Counted from the first letter of the stretch, positions 16,226 to 25,910 are shown. The stretch is DNA of 64,000 nt from Halostella limicola (GCF_003675875.1 NZ_RCDI01000001.1:248001-312000), one strand, 5' to 3'. Notes: generated by a model not told the origin, from the letters alone. Program-made: numbers and translations.

Positions 16226-17881
16226 TGTAATGTATTCGGAGCCGATGATCATCCCGGAGAGAATCCAGAGGCCTGCATTACCCATTGTGAACCGCTGCAT
16301 CACTACCCAGAACCCGTAGGCGTGGATCGCAATAAGGCTGATCATCAGGCACATCCAGAGATGATGTTCCTCACCGTGGGTCCGATATGTACGACGCACT
16401 GCTATCATGAAGACTGACAATATACTCACTAGATAGGCACTCAAACCAACTATCCCGGTAGCAGCGAGATGAGAAAGGAGCATGTTGTGGATTTCCATCT
16501 CCGACGGAAGCCCGTACCGCGTAGCTATTAGTGAAAAGTTGTATCCTCCAATTCCGAATAGAGGGTGAAGTAATCCGAGATCGAAAGCCGCTATGTACTG
16601 CTGCAGGCGGATGCCAAGAGTATTGAGTTCGATCCCGGGAACCTGTTTCACGACGGTGATTAGCAGTTCCTGCGATTCGGAGACGACTTCGTTTCCCGCT
16701 TCACTGCCGGACGAGTTAGTAGATGAACTACCGGTCGTCGACCCGTTTTCTATCTCGGTCTCTGGAGTGCCCTCGATCGATTCGTCTGCTTGCTTTGGAT
16801 CTCCGGCAAACCGTTTAGCGTACAGGACGACGCTCGCTCCGATACCGTATAGAGACCAGATCGTGCCTTGGAATACGTTTTTCTTTTTCACCATAATAGA
16901 TGATAATAGAAACCCTCCACCAGTAAGTATCATAGTTAAAATAGATGCCATCCATCCAGCATCCGTTTCCCCGATCCTGATGAGGAATTGTATCGCCGAG
17001 ATACAGACTACGCTTCCAAGTGCGAGGTATCGAGAACTGTACACAGTCAGATAGACGAGGCAGGGGAGTAGAAGTAAGGCTAATGCAATCAGTTCTCTAC
17101 CGTTGCCGACGAACCCTCCGGCGTAGAGGCCTGCCGTGAACGTCAGAGGCCCGACAGCGAAGTCGGAGAGTATTGCTCCGTCGGCATCCCCGAGGTACGT
17201 CAGTCCGAGAGTGTGGCCGAGAACCGCTTCACCGACTGCGTACCAGAGGTTGCCGATGATACTGAGGGAAAACGGATATAGGGCGACGTGAAGGTTCGTT
17301 CGTACGATCACAAACGCCGACAGAATGCAAAGGAAGAGGTAGCGCGACTGTTGAATGGCGAAAACTGTAGCTGCAAGCCGCGATGGTCCGATCCCTACTG
17401 CCGCAGCGACGAAAGACCAGAGAACGAAGAAGGCCATTCCGAGGAGAGCTGCAAGTCCGAGTTTCGAATCTCTGATCCGGACGTCGGCGTTACAGCCGTC
17501 ATAGAGAAGGAGTATAAAAACCGCGACCCCGAGCAGGTCGACGATGTAGAGACTCAGGCTTCCCGAACCCGGGGGATTGAGAATCGGTATATTTGCCCGG
17601 AAAATAGAGAAGACGAAAAACGCACAAATAAGCCCTTCCGCCAGTTCACCGTTCTGATAGCAATAGTACACGTACCCAAGAACTATCACCGGAAATACTA
17701 CTAACAACGGAAGCCCCACTCCGCGGACCAGCAAGGGTAGAAGGAGGACTAAACTAGCGACGAGCAGCGCTGATAGACGTACGACAGAACGGCTCCGAAT
17801 CTTGTTTACATCATTGATATCATCTCGAACTTCGGCTGCAAAATCCCGAAATGATCCGCTATATGAGACGATGGGAGGCAC
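16166..17881 (-). CDS. O-antigen ligase/polymerase-like membrane protein (Wzy/WaaL type)
   Basis: This 571-residue polytopic protein has about eleven hydrophobic segments and one long external, Ser/Thr-rich acidic loop (around ESIEGTPETEIENGSTTGSS). After the loop comes LGLLHPLFGIGGYNFSLI and LPSEMEIHNMLLSHLAATG, a block with the HN/GxGxxxF character of Wzy/WaaL proteins. These join glycan units outside the cell. The GTG start at 17881 has a CTTATA element about 28 nt upstream, supporting a leaderless start. It overlaps the convergent GT2 gene by 60 nt. Polymerase and ligase activity cannot be told apart here. Confidence 0.82.
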   Translation of the reverse strand: MPPIVSYSGSFRDFAAEVRDDINDVNKIRSRSVVRLSALLVASLVLLLPLLVRGVGLPLLVVFPVIVLGYVYYCYQNGELAEGLICAFFVFSIFRANIPILNPPGSGSLSLYIVDLLGVAVFILLLYDGCNADVRIRDSKLGLAALLGMAFFVLWSFVAAAVGIGPSRLAATVFAIQQSRYLFLCILSAFVIVRTNLHVALYPFSLSIIGNLWYAVGEAVLGHTLGLTYLGDADGAILSDFAVGPLTFTAGLYAGGFVGNGRELIALALLLLPCLVYLTVYSSRYLALGSVVCISAIQFLIRIGETDAGWMASILTMILTGGGFLLSSIMVKKKNVFQGTIWSLYGIGASVVLYAKRFAGDPKQADESIEGTPETEIENGSTTGSSSTNSSGSEAGNEVVSESQELLITVVKQVPGIELNTLGIRLQQYIAAFDLGLLHPLFGIGGYNFSLIATRYGLPSEMEIHNMLLSHLAATGIVGLSAYLVSILSVFMIAVRRTYRTHGEEHHLWMCLMISLIAIHAYGFWVVMQRFTMGNAGLWILSGMIIGSEYITSVESRTYSDSDITNEEPGN

Positions 17882-18056
17882 AGTATAGTAGAATCATTCA
17901 TCCTCTGTATAAGAGCATTCTGCCTTCTGCTATCCCCGACATCGGCGCCTAGCCCGTGTTTATGCGCAGGATCTTGTACTACAATGTATCAGGTGTTACT
18001 CAGGGAATCCATCTTATATTTATACAAAATACATTATACGACGGATCATAAGTCCC

Positions 18057-19472
18057 TCAACTATAACGCTCGGAAGCTACCGCACCAGTGGCTTGGATTA
18101 AAATCAGCCACACCTGCCGAATCACGATCTTCAGATCGAACCAGAACGTCTGCCGGCGGATGTACTGAATGTCCCACTTCAGTTTCGCTTCCGGATCCGT
18201 ACTTTTCGCTCCGTTTATCTGCGCAAGCCCCGTCAATCCCGGCTTCACGAACCACCGTTTTCGCCACATGCGCGACGACTCCTCGAGCAACGCTTCTTCG
18301 TCTGTCCACACCGCTCGCGGGCCGACGACGCTCATCCGGCCGGTGAGGATGGTCCAGAGTTGGGGGATCTCGTCGAGGTGCGTCTTCCGCAGTACTCGAC
18401 CGACTCGCGTCACGCGGTTGTTCTCCTCGTCCTCCACGGGTTCTGCCGACTCCCCTTCTGGCACCATCGTCCGAAACTTGTACACCGGGAACGTCTCTCC
18501 CAGTACCGCAGTCCGCTCCTGCTTGTACAGCACCGGCCCGCGACTATCCAGTTTGATAGCGACGGCGATCACCAACATCGCAGGCAGCCACGCAAGCAAC
18601 CCCACCGCGGCGAAACAGACGTCGAAGACCCGCTTGAACGCGTAGTCCTGCCAGTCCCAGGGCTCTACTTCCACGTCCACCAGCGGCCCCACGCTACTGT
18701 CGGGCGTCAGCACGGAGTCCGTGTAGTCCCGGTGGACCTTCGCGGCGACGCCGTGCTCGTAGCAGGCGTCCAGCGCGCCGAAGAACTCGCCGCGGTCGGC
18801 CTCACCGAACGCGAGGACCACCGTGTCCACGTCGTACTCCACGAGCACGTCCTCGACGCGGGACAGGCCGCCGAGGTGATCGAGGTCCTCCAGTCCGGTG
18901 ACGTCGCCGCCGTCAGCGATGATTTGGTGCGGGTCCGCCACGGGTAGCGCCCCTGTGGGGCAGAGGAACCCGAGCAACTGGCCCTCTACCGCGTCTCGGA
19001 CGCTGCGCATCTGCGCGAGGTCGTCACCGACGATGATCGTCCGTTCCATCGTGCCGTTCACGGGCCGTCGGATCGCGACGAACCAGGCCGGCAACACGAA
19101 GACCAGCATCGCGGTCAGCATCACCAGCGTCGCGCGCGGCAGGCGGTGGGACCACTGAAAGTACCCGAGCGTCGCGAGCGCGAGGCCGCTCACCATCACG
19201 CGCTTCTGGGTCAGAAACACGGCGTCGAGGATGCGCCGCGGCCGTGGCTTGTACATCGGGACGAGCGCTGCGATGGTGAAGAAGACGGCCATCGAGAGCG
19301 CTCGACGCAGGTCTCGCCCCTCGAGCACTGTTACGTCCAGGCGATTGAACACCGGCACGTACGTCGTGAAGAGGTACTGCGGGACGGCATGGTTCGCGAC
19401 GAGGACGGCGAGCGCGGTCAGCGCCGCGACTCCGACGACCGCGAGCGTCCGGTACCGCCATCCCGTCGTCAT
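18057..19472 (-). CDS. Polyprenyl-phosphate sugar-1-phosphate transferase (PF02397 type, WbaP/PglC-like)
   Basis: This 471-residue protein has four or five N-terminal spans, a Rossmann-like middle region (ERTIIVGDDLAQMRSV) and a C-terminal bacterial sugar transferase domain. The latter shows GPVLYKQER, FPVYKFRTM, LRKTHLDEIPQLW, MSVVGPRA and KPGLTGLAQI. Such enzymes start glycan assembly by moving a sugar phosphate onto a polyprenyl phosphate. The ATG at 19472 is chosen because a CTTATG element sits 28 nt upstream. The last roughly 150 nt of the gene are AT-richer than the rest, suggesting the island boundary cuts into its 3' end. Confidence 0.92.
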   Translation of the reverse strand: MTTGWRYRTLAVVGVAALTALAVLVANHAVPQYLFTTYVPVFNRLDVTVLEGRDLRRALSMAVFFTIAALVPMYKPRPRRILDAVFLTQKRVMVSGLALATLGYFQWSHRLPRATLVMLTAMLVFVLPAWFVAIRRPVNGTMERTIIVGDDLAQMRSVRDAVEGQLLGFLCPTGALPVADPHQIIADGGDVTGLEDLDHLGGLSRVEDVLVEYDVDTVVLAFGEADRGEFFGALDACYEHGVAAKVHRDYTDSVLTPDSSVGPLVDVEVEPWDWQDYAFKRVFDVCFAAVGLLAWLPAMLVIAVAIKLDSRGPVLYKQERTAVLGETFPVYKFRTMVPEGESAEPVEDEENNRVTRVGRVLRKTHLDEIPQLWTILTGRMSVVGPRAVWTDEEALLEESSRMWRKRWFVKPGLTGLAQINGAKSTDPEAKLKWDIQYIRRQTFWFDLKIVIRQVWLILIQATGAVASERYS

Positions 19473-19753
19473 TACAGGTTGGACAATCGCGGGCGGACAT
19501 AAGGACTGCGTTATCGTATGAAAGAAAAGGAACACTTCACCGGCTCCATCTCGGCAAGCACAATCGCATTCCCACCTCGCACTCCTAGCGCCTAGTAGAA
19601 CGTTTCATTCTGCAGTAGCCGACCGACCAGCCCACAGGCGAGAAGGAAGGGGCCGGAGACTTTCGAAGCCGTCCCCGCTGCAGCGGTTCACATTCGTCGC
19701 CAAGCCCTGCCCGTGACGATGCTTACAAACGACTCCCCTTCCAACCACTGCGC

Positions 19754-20371
19754 ATGAACGCCGACGACTTCCTCGACCGGATCCGCGACGAGAACGAGAC
19801 CGCGCTCTCCCGCCTGGGCTCCTCGAAAGCGCTGTACGCGCTCACGGACGGCGAGATGGAGGCCGACGCCGTCCTCACAGCGGCCGCTGACGGCGCCCAC
19901 GCCGCCGCCGAGACGTTCGAGGAGTGGGCCGGCGAGTCGGATATCGACGGGTTCGACGAGGTCGCCGCCGCGGAGCACGACCACTACGAGACGCTCGCCG
20001 GGAAACTCGACGACCACGAGGCGGGCGGGACGCCCGCGATACAGGTGTACCTCCGTGGCCTCGACGGCGATGTCGCCCGCGTCGCGGGCGGCCTGATCGG
20101 CGCGGCGCTCGCCGAGAAGAAGCGCGCGACGCAGATGTCGGGCTTCTTCACGGGCGAGGCCGATCCGCAGACGGCGTCACTGTTCCGTGGTTACGGCTCC
20201 GATCTGGAGGACCGATGGAGCGGCGGCCTCGACGCGCTCGAAGAGGTGTGCGAGTCGGACGACGACCGGGAGCGCGCCACGGAAGCGGCGAGCGGCGCTA
20301 TCCAGGCGGCGTACGACGACTACGTCGAGAAGTTAGAGGCGATGGGCGTCAATCCGAAGCCGGTCTGTTAG
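19754..20371 (+). CDS. Ferritin-like/rubrerythrin-like haloarchaeal protein
   Basis: This 205-residue, acidic, helix-rich protein starts MNADDFLDRIRDENETALSRLG. Two helices carry Glu and His in positions that could bind a di-iron centre (EMEADAVLTAAADGAHAAAETFEEWA and AAEHDHYETLAG). I recognise this as a conserved haloarchaeal family with a ferritin-like helical pattern. Some members have been labelled transcription antitermination protein without clear support. Iron binding and function are inferred only from the pattern. A CTTACAAAC element about 30 nt upstream of the ATG supports the start. It stands alone between the glycan genes and a small convergent gene. Confidence 0.7.
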   Translation: MNADDFLDRIRDENETALSRLGSSKALYALTDGEMEADAVLTAAADGAHAAAETFEEWAGESDIDGFDEVAAAEHDHYETLAGKLDDHEAGGTPAIQVYLRGLDGDVARVAGGLIGAALAEKKRATQMSGFFTGEADPQTASLFRGYGSDLEDRWSGGLDALEEVCESDDDRERATEAASGAIQAAYDDYVEKLEAMGVNPKPVC

Positions 20372-20385
20372 CGTTCTCGACTGCG

Positions 20386-20658
20386 TCACACGCCCTCGAT
20401 CGTCTCGCGGAAGGCGTGGACGCGCTCTATCGCCTCCTCGACGTTCTCCCGGACGGTTTCGTTCTCGCCGCTCGCGGCGTCGTCGACGATGCGCTCGTGA
20501 CGCGCCAGGCGGCCGTGGTCGGGGTCGCGGTCGGCGGACGCGAGATCGGCGAACTCGTCGGCCTGTTCGCCGAGTCGCTCCCGCGCTTCCGCGTCGTCGG
20601 CCGCCTCGCTCGCCTCGCGCAGGAGTTCGCTCGCTCGCTGAAGTTCCTCTCTGCTCAT
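20386..20658 (-). CDS. Small acidic helical haloarchaeal protein, unknown function
   Basis: This 90-residue protein starts MSREELQRASELLREASEAA and is almost entirely predicted helix, rich in Glu, Asp, Ala and Arg. The TATA-like CGTAAAGAA element centred 27 nt before the ATG at 20658 supports this start rather than a longer reading. I believe it belongs to a widespread uncharacterised haloarchaeal family, possibly DUF7553. No catalytic motif is visible. It converges on the ferritin-like gene with 14 nt between the stops. Confidence 0.75.
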   Translation of the reverse strand: MSREELQRASELLREASEAADDAEARERLGEQADEFADLASADRDPDHGRLARHERIVDDAASGENETVRENVEEAIERVHAFRETIEGV

Positions 20659-20726
20659 AGTCGAAACCACGCGAAAGCGTCGTAAAGAACTTTTACGGAA
20701 CGCGTCGGCTTCTGCCGGAGCGTTCG

Positions 20727-21125
20727 TCAGGCGGTGACCCGCCGCCGGCGGACGTGTTCGTTCAGGAGGCCGTACGTGCCGCTGCCGACCATGACGGTCG
20801 CGCCCAGCGCGGTCGTCACGAGACCGAGCCCCGGGTTCGCGTTCGCCGAGATCGTGAGGACGGTGCGGGCGATGACGGCGGCGGTCAGGAGGCCGACGCC
20901 GATGAGGAGGGCACGCGTCCGGATCCGCCAGCCCCACGCCAGTATCCCGGCGGTGGCGACGAGTCCGAGCGCGACGGTGGCCCAGCCGAGGTAGCCGTCG
21001 GCCAGGCCGGACGCGGAGACGCGCCCGAGTCCCGTCGTCACCCAGGGGAGGACTGCGCTCAGGACGACGGTCAGGGACCCCGTCATCCCGATCTTTTCCG
21101 AGCGGGTGAACCGTAGATTAACCAT
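20727..21125 (-). CDS. Small four-span membrane protein, unknown function
   Basis: The 132-residue product (from MVNLRFTRSEKIG) has about four hydrophobic segments and ends in a basic, Arg-rich tail (LLNEHVRRRRVTA) that should face the cytoplasm. An in-frame ATG at 21155 would add ten residues. The TATATTTC element at 21171-21179 predicts transcription from about 21150, which favours the shorter form. No family or function is recognised beyond similarity in style to other haloarchaeal small membrane proteins. Confidence 0.65.
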   Translation of the reverse strand: MVNLRFTRSEKIGMTGSLTVVLSAVLPWVTTGLGRVSASGLADGYLGWATVALGLVATAGILAWGWRIRTRALLIGVGLLTAAVIARTVLTISANANPGLGLVTTALGATVMVGSGTYGLLNEHVRRRRVTA

Positions 21126-21271
21126 GGGATCCGTATCGACTACACCGTCGGCCATAAGTGTTGCCGTACTGAAATATATGATCACGGTTCCCATGGGAAC
21201 GTTGGGCACAGGACTCCTCTCGCCGCCGCGACCGAGCGCGTAAAGTGACTCCGACCCCTACCGCGACTACT

Positions 21272-23335
21272 GTGAGCGACGCCAACTCCGGTCCGCTCTC
21301 CCCGGACCGTCCCGACCAGGAACGACCGTTTCGCGTCGACGCGCCGTTCGACCCGGCCGGCGACCAGCCCGAGGCCATCGAGCAGCTGGCCGAGGGCTAC
21401 CGGCAGGGGATGGACGAACAGACCCTGCTCGGCGTGACTGGCTCGGGCAAGACCAACACCGTCTCGTGGGTGATAGAGGAGATACAGAAGCCGACCCTCG
21501 TGATCGCCCACAACAAGACGCTCGCGGCGCAGTTGTACGAGGAGTTCCGGAACCTCTTCCCTGACAACGCCGTCGAGTACTTCGTCTCCTACTACGACTA
21601 CTACCAGCCCGAGGCCTACGTCGAGCAGACGGACACGTTCATCGACAAGGACGCCTCGATCAACGACGAGATCGACCGCCTGCGCCACTCGGCGACGCGG
21701 TCGCTTCTGACCCGCGACGACGTCATCGTCGTCGCCTCGGTGTCGGCCATCTACGGCCTCGGCGACCCGTCGAACTACGTCGACATGTCGATGCGGCTCG
21801 AAGTGGGCCAGACGATCGACCGCGACGAGCTGCTCGGCCAGCTGGTCGACCTGAACTACGAGCGCAACGACGTCGACTTCACGCAGGGCACGTTCCGGGT
21901 GCGCGGCGACACCGTCGAGATATACCCGATGTACGGCCGCTACGCCGTCCGCGTGGAGTTCTGGGGCGACGATATCGACCGCATGGTGAAGATCGACCCG
22001 CTGGAAGGCGAGGTAAAAAGCGAGGAGCCCGCGGTGCTCGTCCACCCGGCGGAGCACTACTCCATCCCAGAGCAGCGGCTGCAGAACGCGATGGACGAGA
22101 TCCGAGAGGACATGCACGACCGGGTGTCGTACTTCGAGCGCAAGGGCGACATGATCGCCGCCCAGCGCATCGAGGAGCGCACCACGTTCGACCTGGAGAT
22201 GCTGCAGGAGACGGGCTACTGCTCGGGCATCGAGAACTACTCCGTCTACCTCGGCGACCGCGAACCGGGCGACCCGCCGTACACCCTGCTCGACTACTTC
22301 CCCGACGACTTCCTCACCGTCATCGACGAGTCCCACCAGACGCTCCCGCAGATCAAGGGGCAGTACGAGGGCGACAAGTCCCGGAAGGACTCGCTGGTCG
22401 AGAACGGCTTCCGGCTCCCGACGGCGTACGACAACCGCCCGCTCACCTTCGACGAGTTTCAGGACCGGGTCGACCGGACGCTGTACGTCTCCGCGACGCC
22501 CGGCGACTACGAGCGCGAGCACTCCGATCGGATCGTCGAGCAGATCGTCCGCCCGACCCACCTGGTTGACCCGAAGGTCGAGGTCGCGGAGGCGACGGGG
22601 CAGGTCGACGACCTCATGGACCGCATCGACGACCGCGTCGAGCGCGACGAGCGCGTGCTCGTCACGACGCTCACCAAGCGCATGGCCGAGGATCTCACGG
22701 AGTACTTCGAGGAGGCGGGCATCGACGTGGCGTACATGCACGACGAGACGGACACGCTCGAGCGCCACGAGCTCATCCGCTCGCTGCGGCTCGGCGAGAT
22801 CGACGTGCTCGTCGGCATCAACCTGCTCCGCGAGGGGCTGGACATCCCCGAGGTGAGCCTCGTCGCCATCCTCGACGCGGACCAGGAGGGGTTCCTCCGC
22901 TCGGAGACCACGCTCGTCCAGACGATGGGGCGGGCCGCCCGCAACGTCAACGGCGAAGTGGTGCTGTACGCCGACGAGCGGTCGTCGGCGATGGAGGCGG
23001 CGATCGAGGAGACACAGCGCCGCCGGCGGATCCAGCAGGAGTACAACGAGGAGCACGGCTTCGAGGCGACGACCATCGAGAAGGAGGTCGGCGAGACGAA
23101 CCTGCCCGGCTCCCAGACCGACACCAGCGACGTCGCCGGCGACGGGCCGAGCGACGCCGACGAGGCCGCCCGCCGGATCGAGCAGCTGGAGGAGCGCATG
23201 GGCGAGGCCGCCGACAACCTGGAGTTCGAACTCGCGGCGGACATCCGCGACCGCATCCGCGAACTCCGTCAGGAGTTCGACCTCGCGGGGGAGGACGACG
23301 ACGGCGTCGCGCCGGAGATCGACCCCGAGTTCTGA
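21272..23335 (+). CDS. uvrB: UvrB, excinuclease ABC subunit B
   Basis: UvrB is the damage-verification helicase of nucleotide excision repair; it receives DNA from UvrA and recruits UvrC. The 687-residue product has Walker A GVTGSGKT at about 54-61 and the damage-probing beta-hairpin region [21 protein letters not shown]. It also has [11 protein letters not shown] (Walker B), the helicase motif QTMGRAARN and a C-terminal UVR helix pair that binds UvrC. A GTG at 21272 (giving MSDANSGPL) fits homologues better than the in-frame GTG at 21245. Haloarchaea use this bacterial-type system, and uvrC lies 5 kb away on the other strand. Confidence 0.97.
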   Translation: MSDANSGPLSPDRPDQERPFRVDAPFDPAGDQPEAIEQLAEGYRQGMDEQTLLGVTGSGKTNTVSWVIEEIQKPTLVIAHNKTLAAQLYEEFRNLFPDNAVEYFVSYYDYYQPEAYVEQTDTFIDKDASINDEIDRLRHSATRSLLTRDDVIVVASVSAIYGLGDPSNYVDMSMRLEVGQTIDRDELLGQLVDLNYERNDVDFTQGTFRVRGDTVEIYPMYGRYAVRVEFWGDDIDRMVKIDPLEGEVKSEEPAVLVHPAEHYSIPEQRLQNAMDEIREDMHDRVSYFERKGDMIAAQRIEERTTFDLEMLQETGYCSGIENYSVYLGDREPGDPPYTLLDYFPDDFLTVIDESHQTLPQIKGQYEGDKSRKDSLVENGFRLPTAYDNRPLTFDEFQDRVDRTLYVSATPGDYEREHSDRIVEQIVRPTHLVDPKVEVAEATGQVDDLMDRIDDRVERDERVLVTTLTKRMAEDLTEYFEEAGIDVAYMHDETDTLERHELIRSLRLGEIDVLVGINLLREGLDIPEVSLVAILDADQEGFLRSETTLVQTMGRAARNVNGEVVLYADERSSAMEAAIEETQRRRRIQQEYNEEHGFEATTIEKEVGETNLPGSQTDTSDVAGDGPSDADEAARRIEQLEERMGEAADNLEFELAADIRDRIRELRQEFDLAGEDDDGVAPEIDPEF

Positions 23336-23355
23336 CGGTCGATCCCGCGGGCGAT

Positions 23356-24834
23356 TTACTCGTCGGGGCGCTCTCGGTCGTGTTCCAGCGGCTCGTCGGA
23401 CGGGTACGTGATGAGGTTCTGCCTGCCGATCGTGATCTTCCTGATATCCCCGTCGTCCTCCATCCGGGAGAGGAGCCGGCTGACCTTCGACTTCGACCAC
23501 TCGGTCCGGTCGACGACGTCGCTCTGTGGGAGGCGGCCGTCATACTCGTCGAGCATCCGGAGGACGCGAGCTTCCTCGGTGATCAGCGTCGGCGACGCCG
23601 ACTCGCCGGCCCCTGTCGGCCCTCCGGAGCCCTCGTCCGCGTCGGAGACGGAGCCCGGGCGGTCGCTCGATTCGGCGTCCGCTTCCCCGTCGGACCCCGA
23701 ACCGCCGACCGCTCGGAGTCGTTCGAGTCCGTCGCCGAGGCCGCGGTCGCCGAGACTACCGACCCGCCAGACCGCCGCGGCGACGCCTCCCAGCAGGGCG
23801 ATCGCGTACGCTAGCGGCGTCAGGGCGCTGTTCGGCGCCGCCCAGAGCGCGACCTCGGTGCCGTCGCGTACGAAGTCGCCGTCGGTGTCGGGATCCGTCG
23901 GGTCGGTGCCGTGCTCGTCGACCTCCTCGCTATCGGTGAGGCCGTCGCCGTCGGTGTCCGGGACCTTCGGATCGGTGTCGTACTCGTCGACCTCCTCGCT
24001 ATCGGTGAGGCCGTCGCCGTCGGTGTCGACGGCCGTCGGGTCGGTCCCGTAGTTGCGAACTTCTTCCCGGTCGGTGAGGCCGTCGCCGTCGGTGTCCGAT
24101 TTCGTCGGGTCGGTGCCGTGTTCGTTGACCTCCGCCGCGTCCGTGAGGCCGTCGAGGTCGGTGTCTGCGACCGTCGGGTCGGTCCCGCGATTGATCTCCT
24201 CGCCGTCGCGGAGGCCGTCGTCGTCGCTGTCCACGGCGGTCGGGCTGGTCCCGTACTCGTGTACCTCCTCGCCGTCGCGGAGGCCGTCGTCGTCCGTGTC
24301 GGCCTCGGAGACGTTGGTTCCGAGTTCGACCTCGTGGGCGTTCGTCAGCCGGTCGCTGTCGAGGTCGCCGTCCTTTTCGAGGATCTGGACCGGAACCTCC
24401 TGTCGGTCGTGGAGCGCGCTCTCCTCGAAGTCCGACCCCGCCTCCCAGACGGACACCACCGCCGTTCGGCGGCCGGTCGCGTTCTCGGGGACCTCCTCGA
24501 CCGGCACCGTGACCGTCACGTCCTCCTCGCCGACGCTCGCCTCTCGACAGGCGAGGGTGCGCACCGACTCGCTCTCGTCGTCGGCGACGCCGACGCAGAC
24601 CCGCACGCGTGACGAGGAGTTTCTCACCCACATCGACTCCGAGAGCGTCACGTTGACGGCGTGGGGCTCGGACCGCCACAGCCGAACGGAGTCGCCCGGC
24701 GATTCGACGACGCCCTCGCCGGAGTACGACGTCTCCGTTATCGTGACTACCGGCCCGCCTGCCGCGGCCGCGCTGGCGGGGGAGAGGAGAAACGACAGGG
24801 CGAGGAGGGCAACGGCGAGTGTCCTACGTTCCAT
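23356..24834 (-). CDS. Membrane-anchored winged-helix regulator with eight calcium-type repeats
   Basis: This 492-residue protein has a signal peptide (residues 1-25, ending SAAAA) and an extracellular beta-type domain with two Cys. Eight tandem repeats of about 23 residues follow (155-330), of the form [21 protein letters not shown], as in thrombospondin type 3/EF-hand-like calcium sites. One membrane span (338-357), an acidic linker and a cytoplasmic winged helix (about 417-480, containing [18 protein letters not shown]) complete it. The architecture suggests a one-component receptor that senses an outside signal or calcium and regulates DNA directly; that role is inferred. Related proteins are at 30261 and at the right edge. 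Confidence 0.8.
   Translation of the reverse strand: MERRTLAVALLALSFLLSPASAAAAGGPVVTITETSYSGEGVVESPGDSVRLWRSEPHAVNVTLSESMWVRNSSSRVRVCVGVADDESESVRTLACREASVGEEDVTVTVPVEEVPENATGRRTAVVSVWEAGSDFEESALHDRQEVPVQILEKDGDLDSDRLTNAHEVELGTNVSEADTDDDGLRDGEEVHEYGTSPTAVDSDDDGLRDGEEINRGTDPTVADTDLDGLTDAAEVNEHGTDPTKSDTDGDGLTDREEVRNYGTDPTAVDTDGDGLTDSEEVDEYDTDPKVPDTDGDGLTDSEEVDEHGTDPTDPDTDGDFVRDGTEVALWAAPNSALTPLAYAIALLGGVAAAVWRVGSLGDRGLGDGLERLRAVGGSGSDGEADAESSDRPGSVSDADEGSGGPTGAGESASPTLITEEARVLRMLDEYDGRLPQSDVVDRTEWSKSKVSRLLSRMEDDGDIRKITIGRQNLITYPSDEPLEHDRERPDE
23845..24372 (-). repeat. Tandem repeats of about 69 bp coding the calcium-type motifs
   Basis: Eight degenerate in-frame repeats encode the aspartate-rich units of the regulator at 23356. 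The two most similar units share [15 protein letters not shown]. The near identity of neighbouring units suggests recent duplication by slippage or recombination. It is a coding repeat, not a CRISPR array. Confidence 0.75.
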
Positions 24835-25319
24835 ACGGATCGTCGATCGTTATCGAGTAGCCGTACTTCGGTCTCCACCGTTAATCTTTCCTCTGTGAAA
24901 AGACAACTGAACAACACTACGACTCGCCGGGACCGCCCCGACCGCGAAACGGCGGGCCCGTAACCGCGTCGAACTGACGTGGCAGTTCGCGTGGTGGTCG
25001 GACGTACCGCGGACCCTGCTCCCCTCATCTCTCCGCGACGGTCAGGAACGGACTTTCCCTTTCTCCACCGTTCGGTAGCGACCCTTTGATCCCGGATCGA
25101 AGCCCCGTCAACGCCGGCGGATTAACTGTAGCTGTAATTCGAACCGGCGCCCCGTCGAGAAACCAGAACCGTTGTCGAGGCCGCCATATGGCGCGAAAAC
25201 GGGGTTTGAAACGTTTGAACGGTCTCCCCCGCCCGCTAGAATTTACTGCAACAGTATGCAACTGACGCTACTGGTTTGTGAGTTTATTACTCCCCCGGAG
25301 AATGCACTGGTCGACGACA
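24835..25319. other. Long intergenic region between divergent regulator genes
   Basis: No convincing gene is seen in these 485 nt. They hold the promoters for the regulator at 24834 and the gene at 25320 (TTTATTAC near 25283-25290), a perfect 12-bp palindrome at 25182-25193, and mixed AT-rich patches such as the one around 24876-24910. A small RNA or extended operator region is possible but not shown. Confidence 0.4.
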
Positions 25320-25892
25320 ATGAGCACGATCGAAGCCTCCGCCGACGAACCGACGAGAGAGGAGCCGTCCGACAGCGACGACGCCCCGACCCTCACGGTG
25401 GACGACGTCTTCCACCTCCTCCAGGACGGGCGCCGGCGGAACGTCCTCCGGTGCCTGCAGGGAGAGGACGGGGCCGTGCGGGTGGACGATGTCGCGGAGC
25501 GGGTGGCCGCGCGGGAATGCGACACGACGGTCCGGGCGTTGCCGCCCGAGGAGCGCGAGCGCGTCTACGTCTCGCTGTATCACTCTCACCTCCCGAAGCT
25601 CGACGATGCGGGCGTCGTCGAGTACGACGAGAGTGCCGAGACGGTCGAGCGCACCCCGCTCGCGGACCGCCTCGACCACTATCTCCCGTCTGTCGAATCC
25701 GGCGACGAAGCGGACGACGCCGCGCGCGGCTGGGACGGCCGCTACCTCGGCGTGTCGGGGTTCTGCGCCGCCCTCCTCGTCGGGGTGGCCTTCGATATTG
25801 CACCGTTAGCGAACGTCTCCGGCGTCGCGCTCTCGGCGGTCGTCCTGGTGCTGTTCACGGCGGTGACGGCGACGAAAATCGCGACGACGTGA
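25320..25892 (+). CDS. Winged-helix-type membrane protein (DUF7344-like)
   Basis: This 190-residue protein has an acidic disordered start. A helix-turn-helix-like domain follows (LTVDDVFHLLQDGRRRNVLRCL ... VDDVAERVAARE ... VYVSLYHSHLPKLDDAGVVEYD), the layout of the haloarchaeal DUF7344 family. Two hydrophobic segments close the C-terminus (around GFCAALLVGVAF and VALSAVVLVLF). It is probably a membrane-associated DNA-binding protein. TTTATTAC upstream predicts transcription from about 25313, so the ATG at 25320 is preferred over ATG 25302. It is divergent from the calcium-repeat regulator, so the two may share regulatory DNA. Confidence 0.75.
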   Translation: MSTIEASADEPTREEPSDSDDAPTLTVDDVFHLLQDGRRRNVLRCLQGEDGAVRVDDVAERVAARECDTTVRALPPEERERVYVSLYHSHLPKLDDAGVVEYDESAETVERTPLADRLDHYLPSVESGDEADDAARGWDGRYLGVSGFCAALLVGVAFDIAPLANVSGVALSAVVLVLFTAVTATKIATT

Positions 25893-25910
25893 CGGGGGCG
25901 ACCGGGGCCG

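Larger units (their letters stand above)
6335..17881. other. Surface-glycan biosynthesis island, AT-richer than flanks
   Basis: Ten consecutive genes encode glycosyltransferases, sulfatase/phosphodiesterase-superfamily proteins, a flippase and an O-antigen-ligase-type membrane protein. Base composition is visibly lower in G+C than on both sides, and codons end in A or T much more often. Gene directions are mixed, as in variable surface-polysaccharide loci. The shift starts near 6165-6335 on the left and reaches the 3' end of the sugar-phosphate transferase gene on the right (about 18057-18200). I saw no integrase, IS element or flanking direct repeat. Confidence 0.75.

Noticed and set aside
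20386..20937. A longer version (183 codons) of the small gene ending at 20386
   Set aside because: The first half is Arg/Pro-rich antisense-like sequence. The ATG at 20658 has a correct TATA element and gives a normal acidic protein.
21182..23500. A very long open frame (about 770 codons) on the strand opposite uvrB
   Set aside because: It is the antisense shadow of a well-recognised gene in GC-rich DNA. Its product lacks any domain and its ends do not match a promoter.
23845..24372. Regular repeats of about 69 bp that could be mistaken for a CRISPR array
   Set aside because: They are in frame, encode the calcium-type motifs of a protein, and vary at every unit without unique spacers.
25025..25261. 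A 78-codon reverse frame in the long intergenic gap
   Set aside because: Basic, proline- and arginine-rich product, no promoter at the right distance, and no family resemblance.
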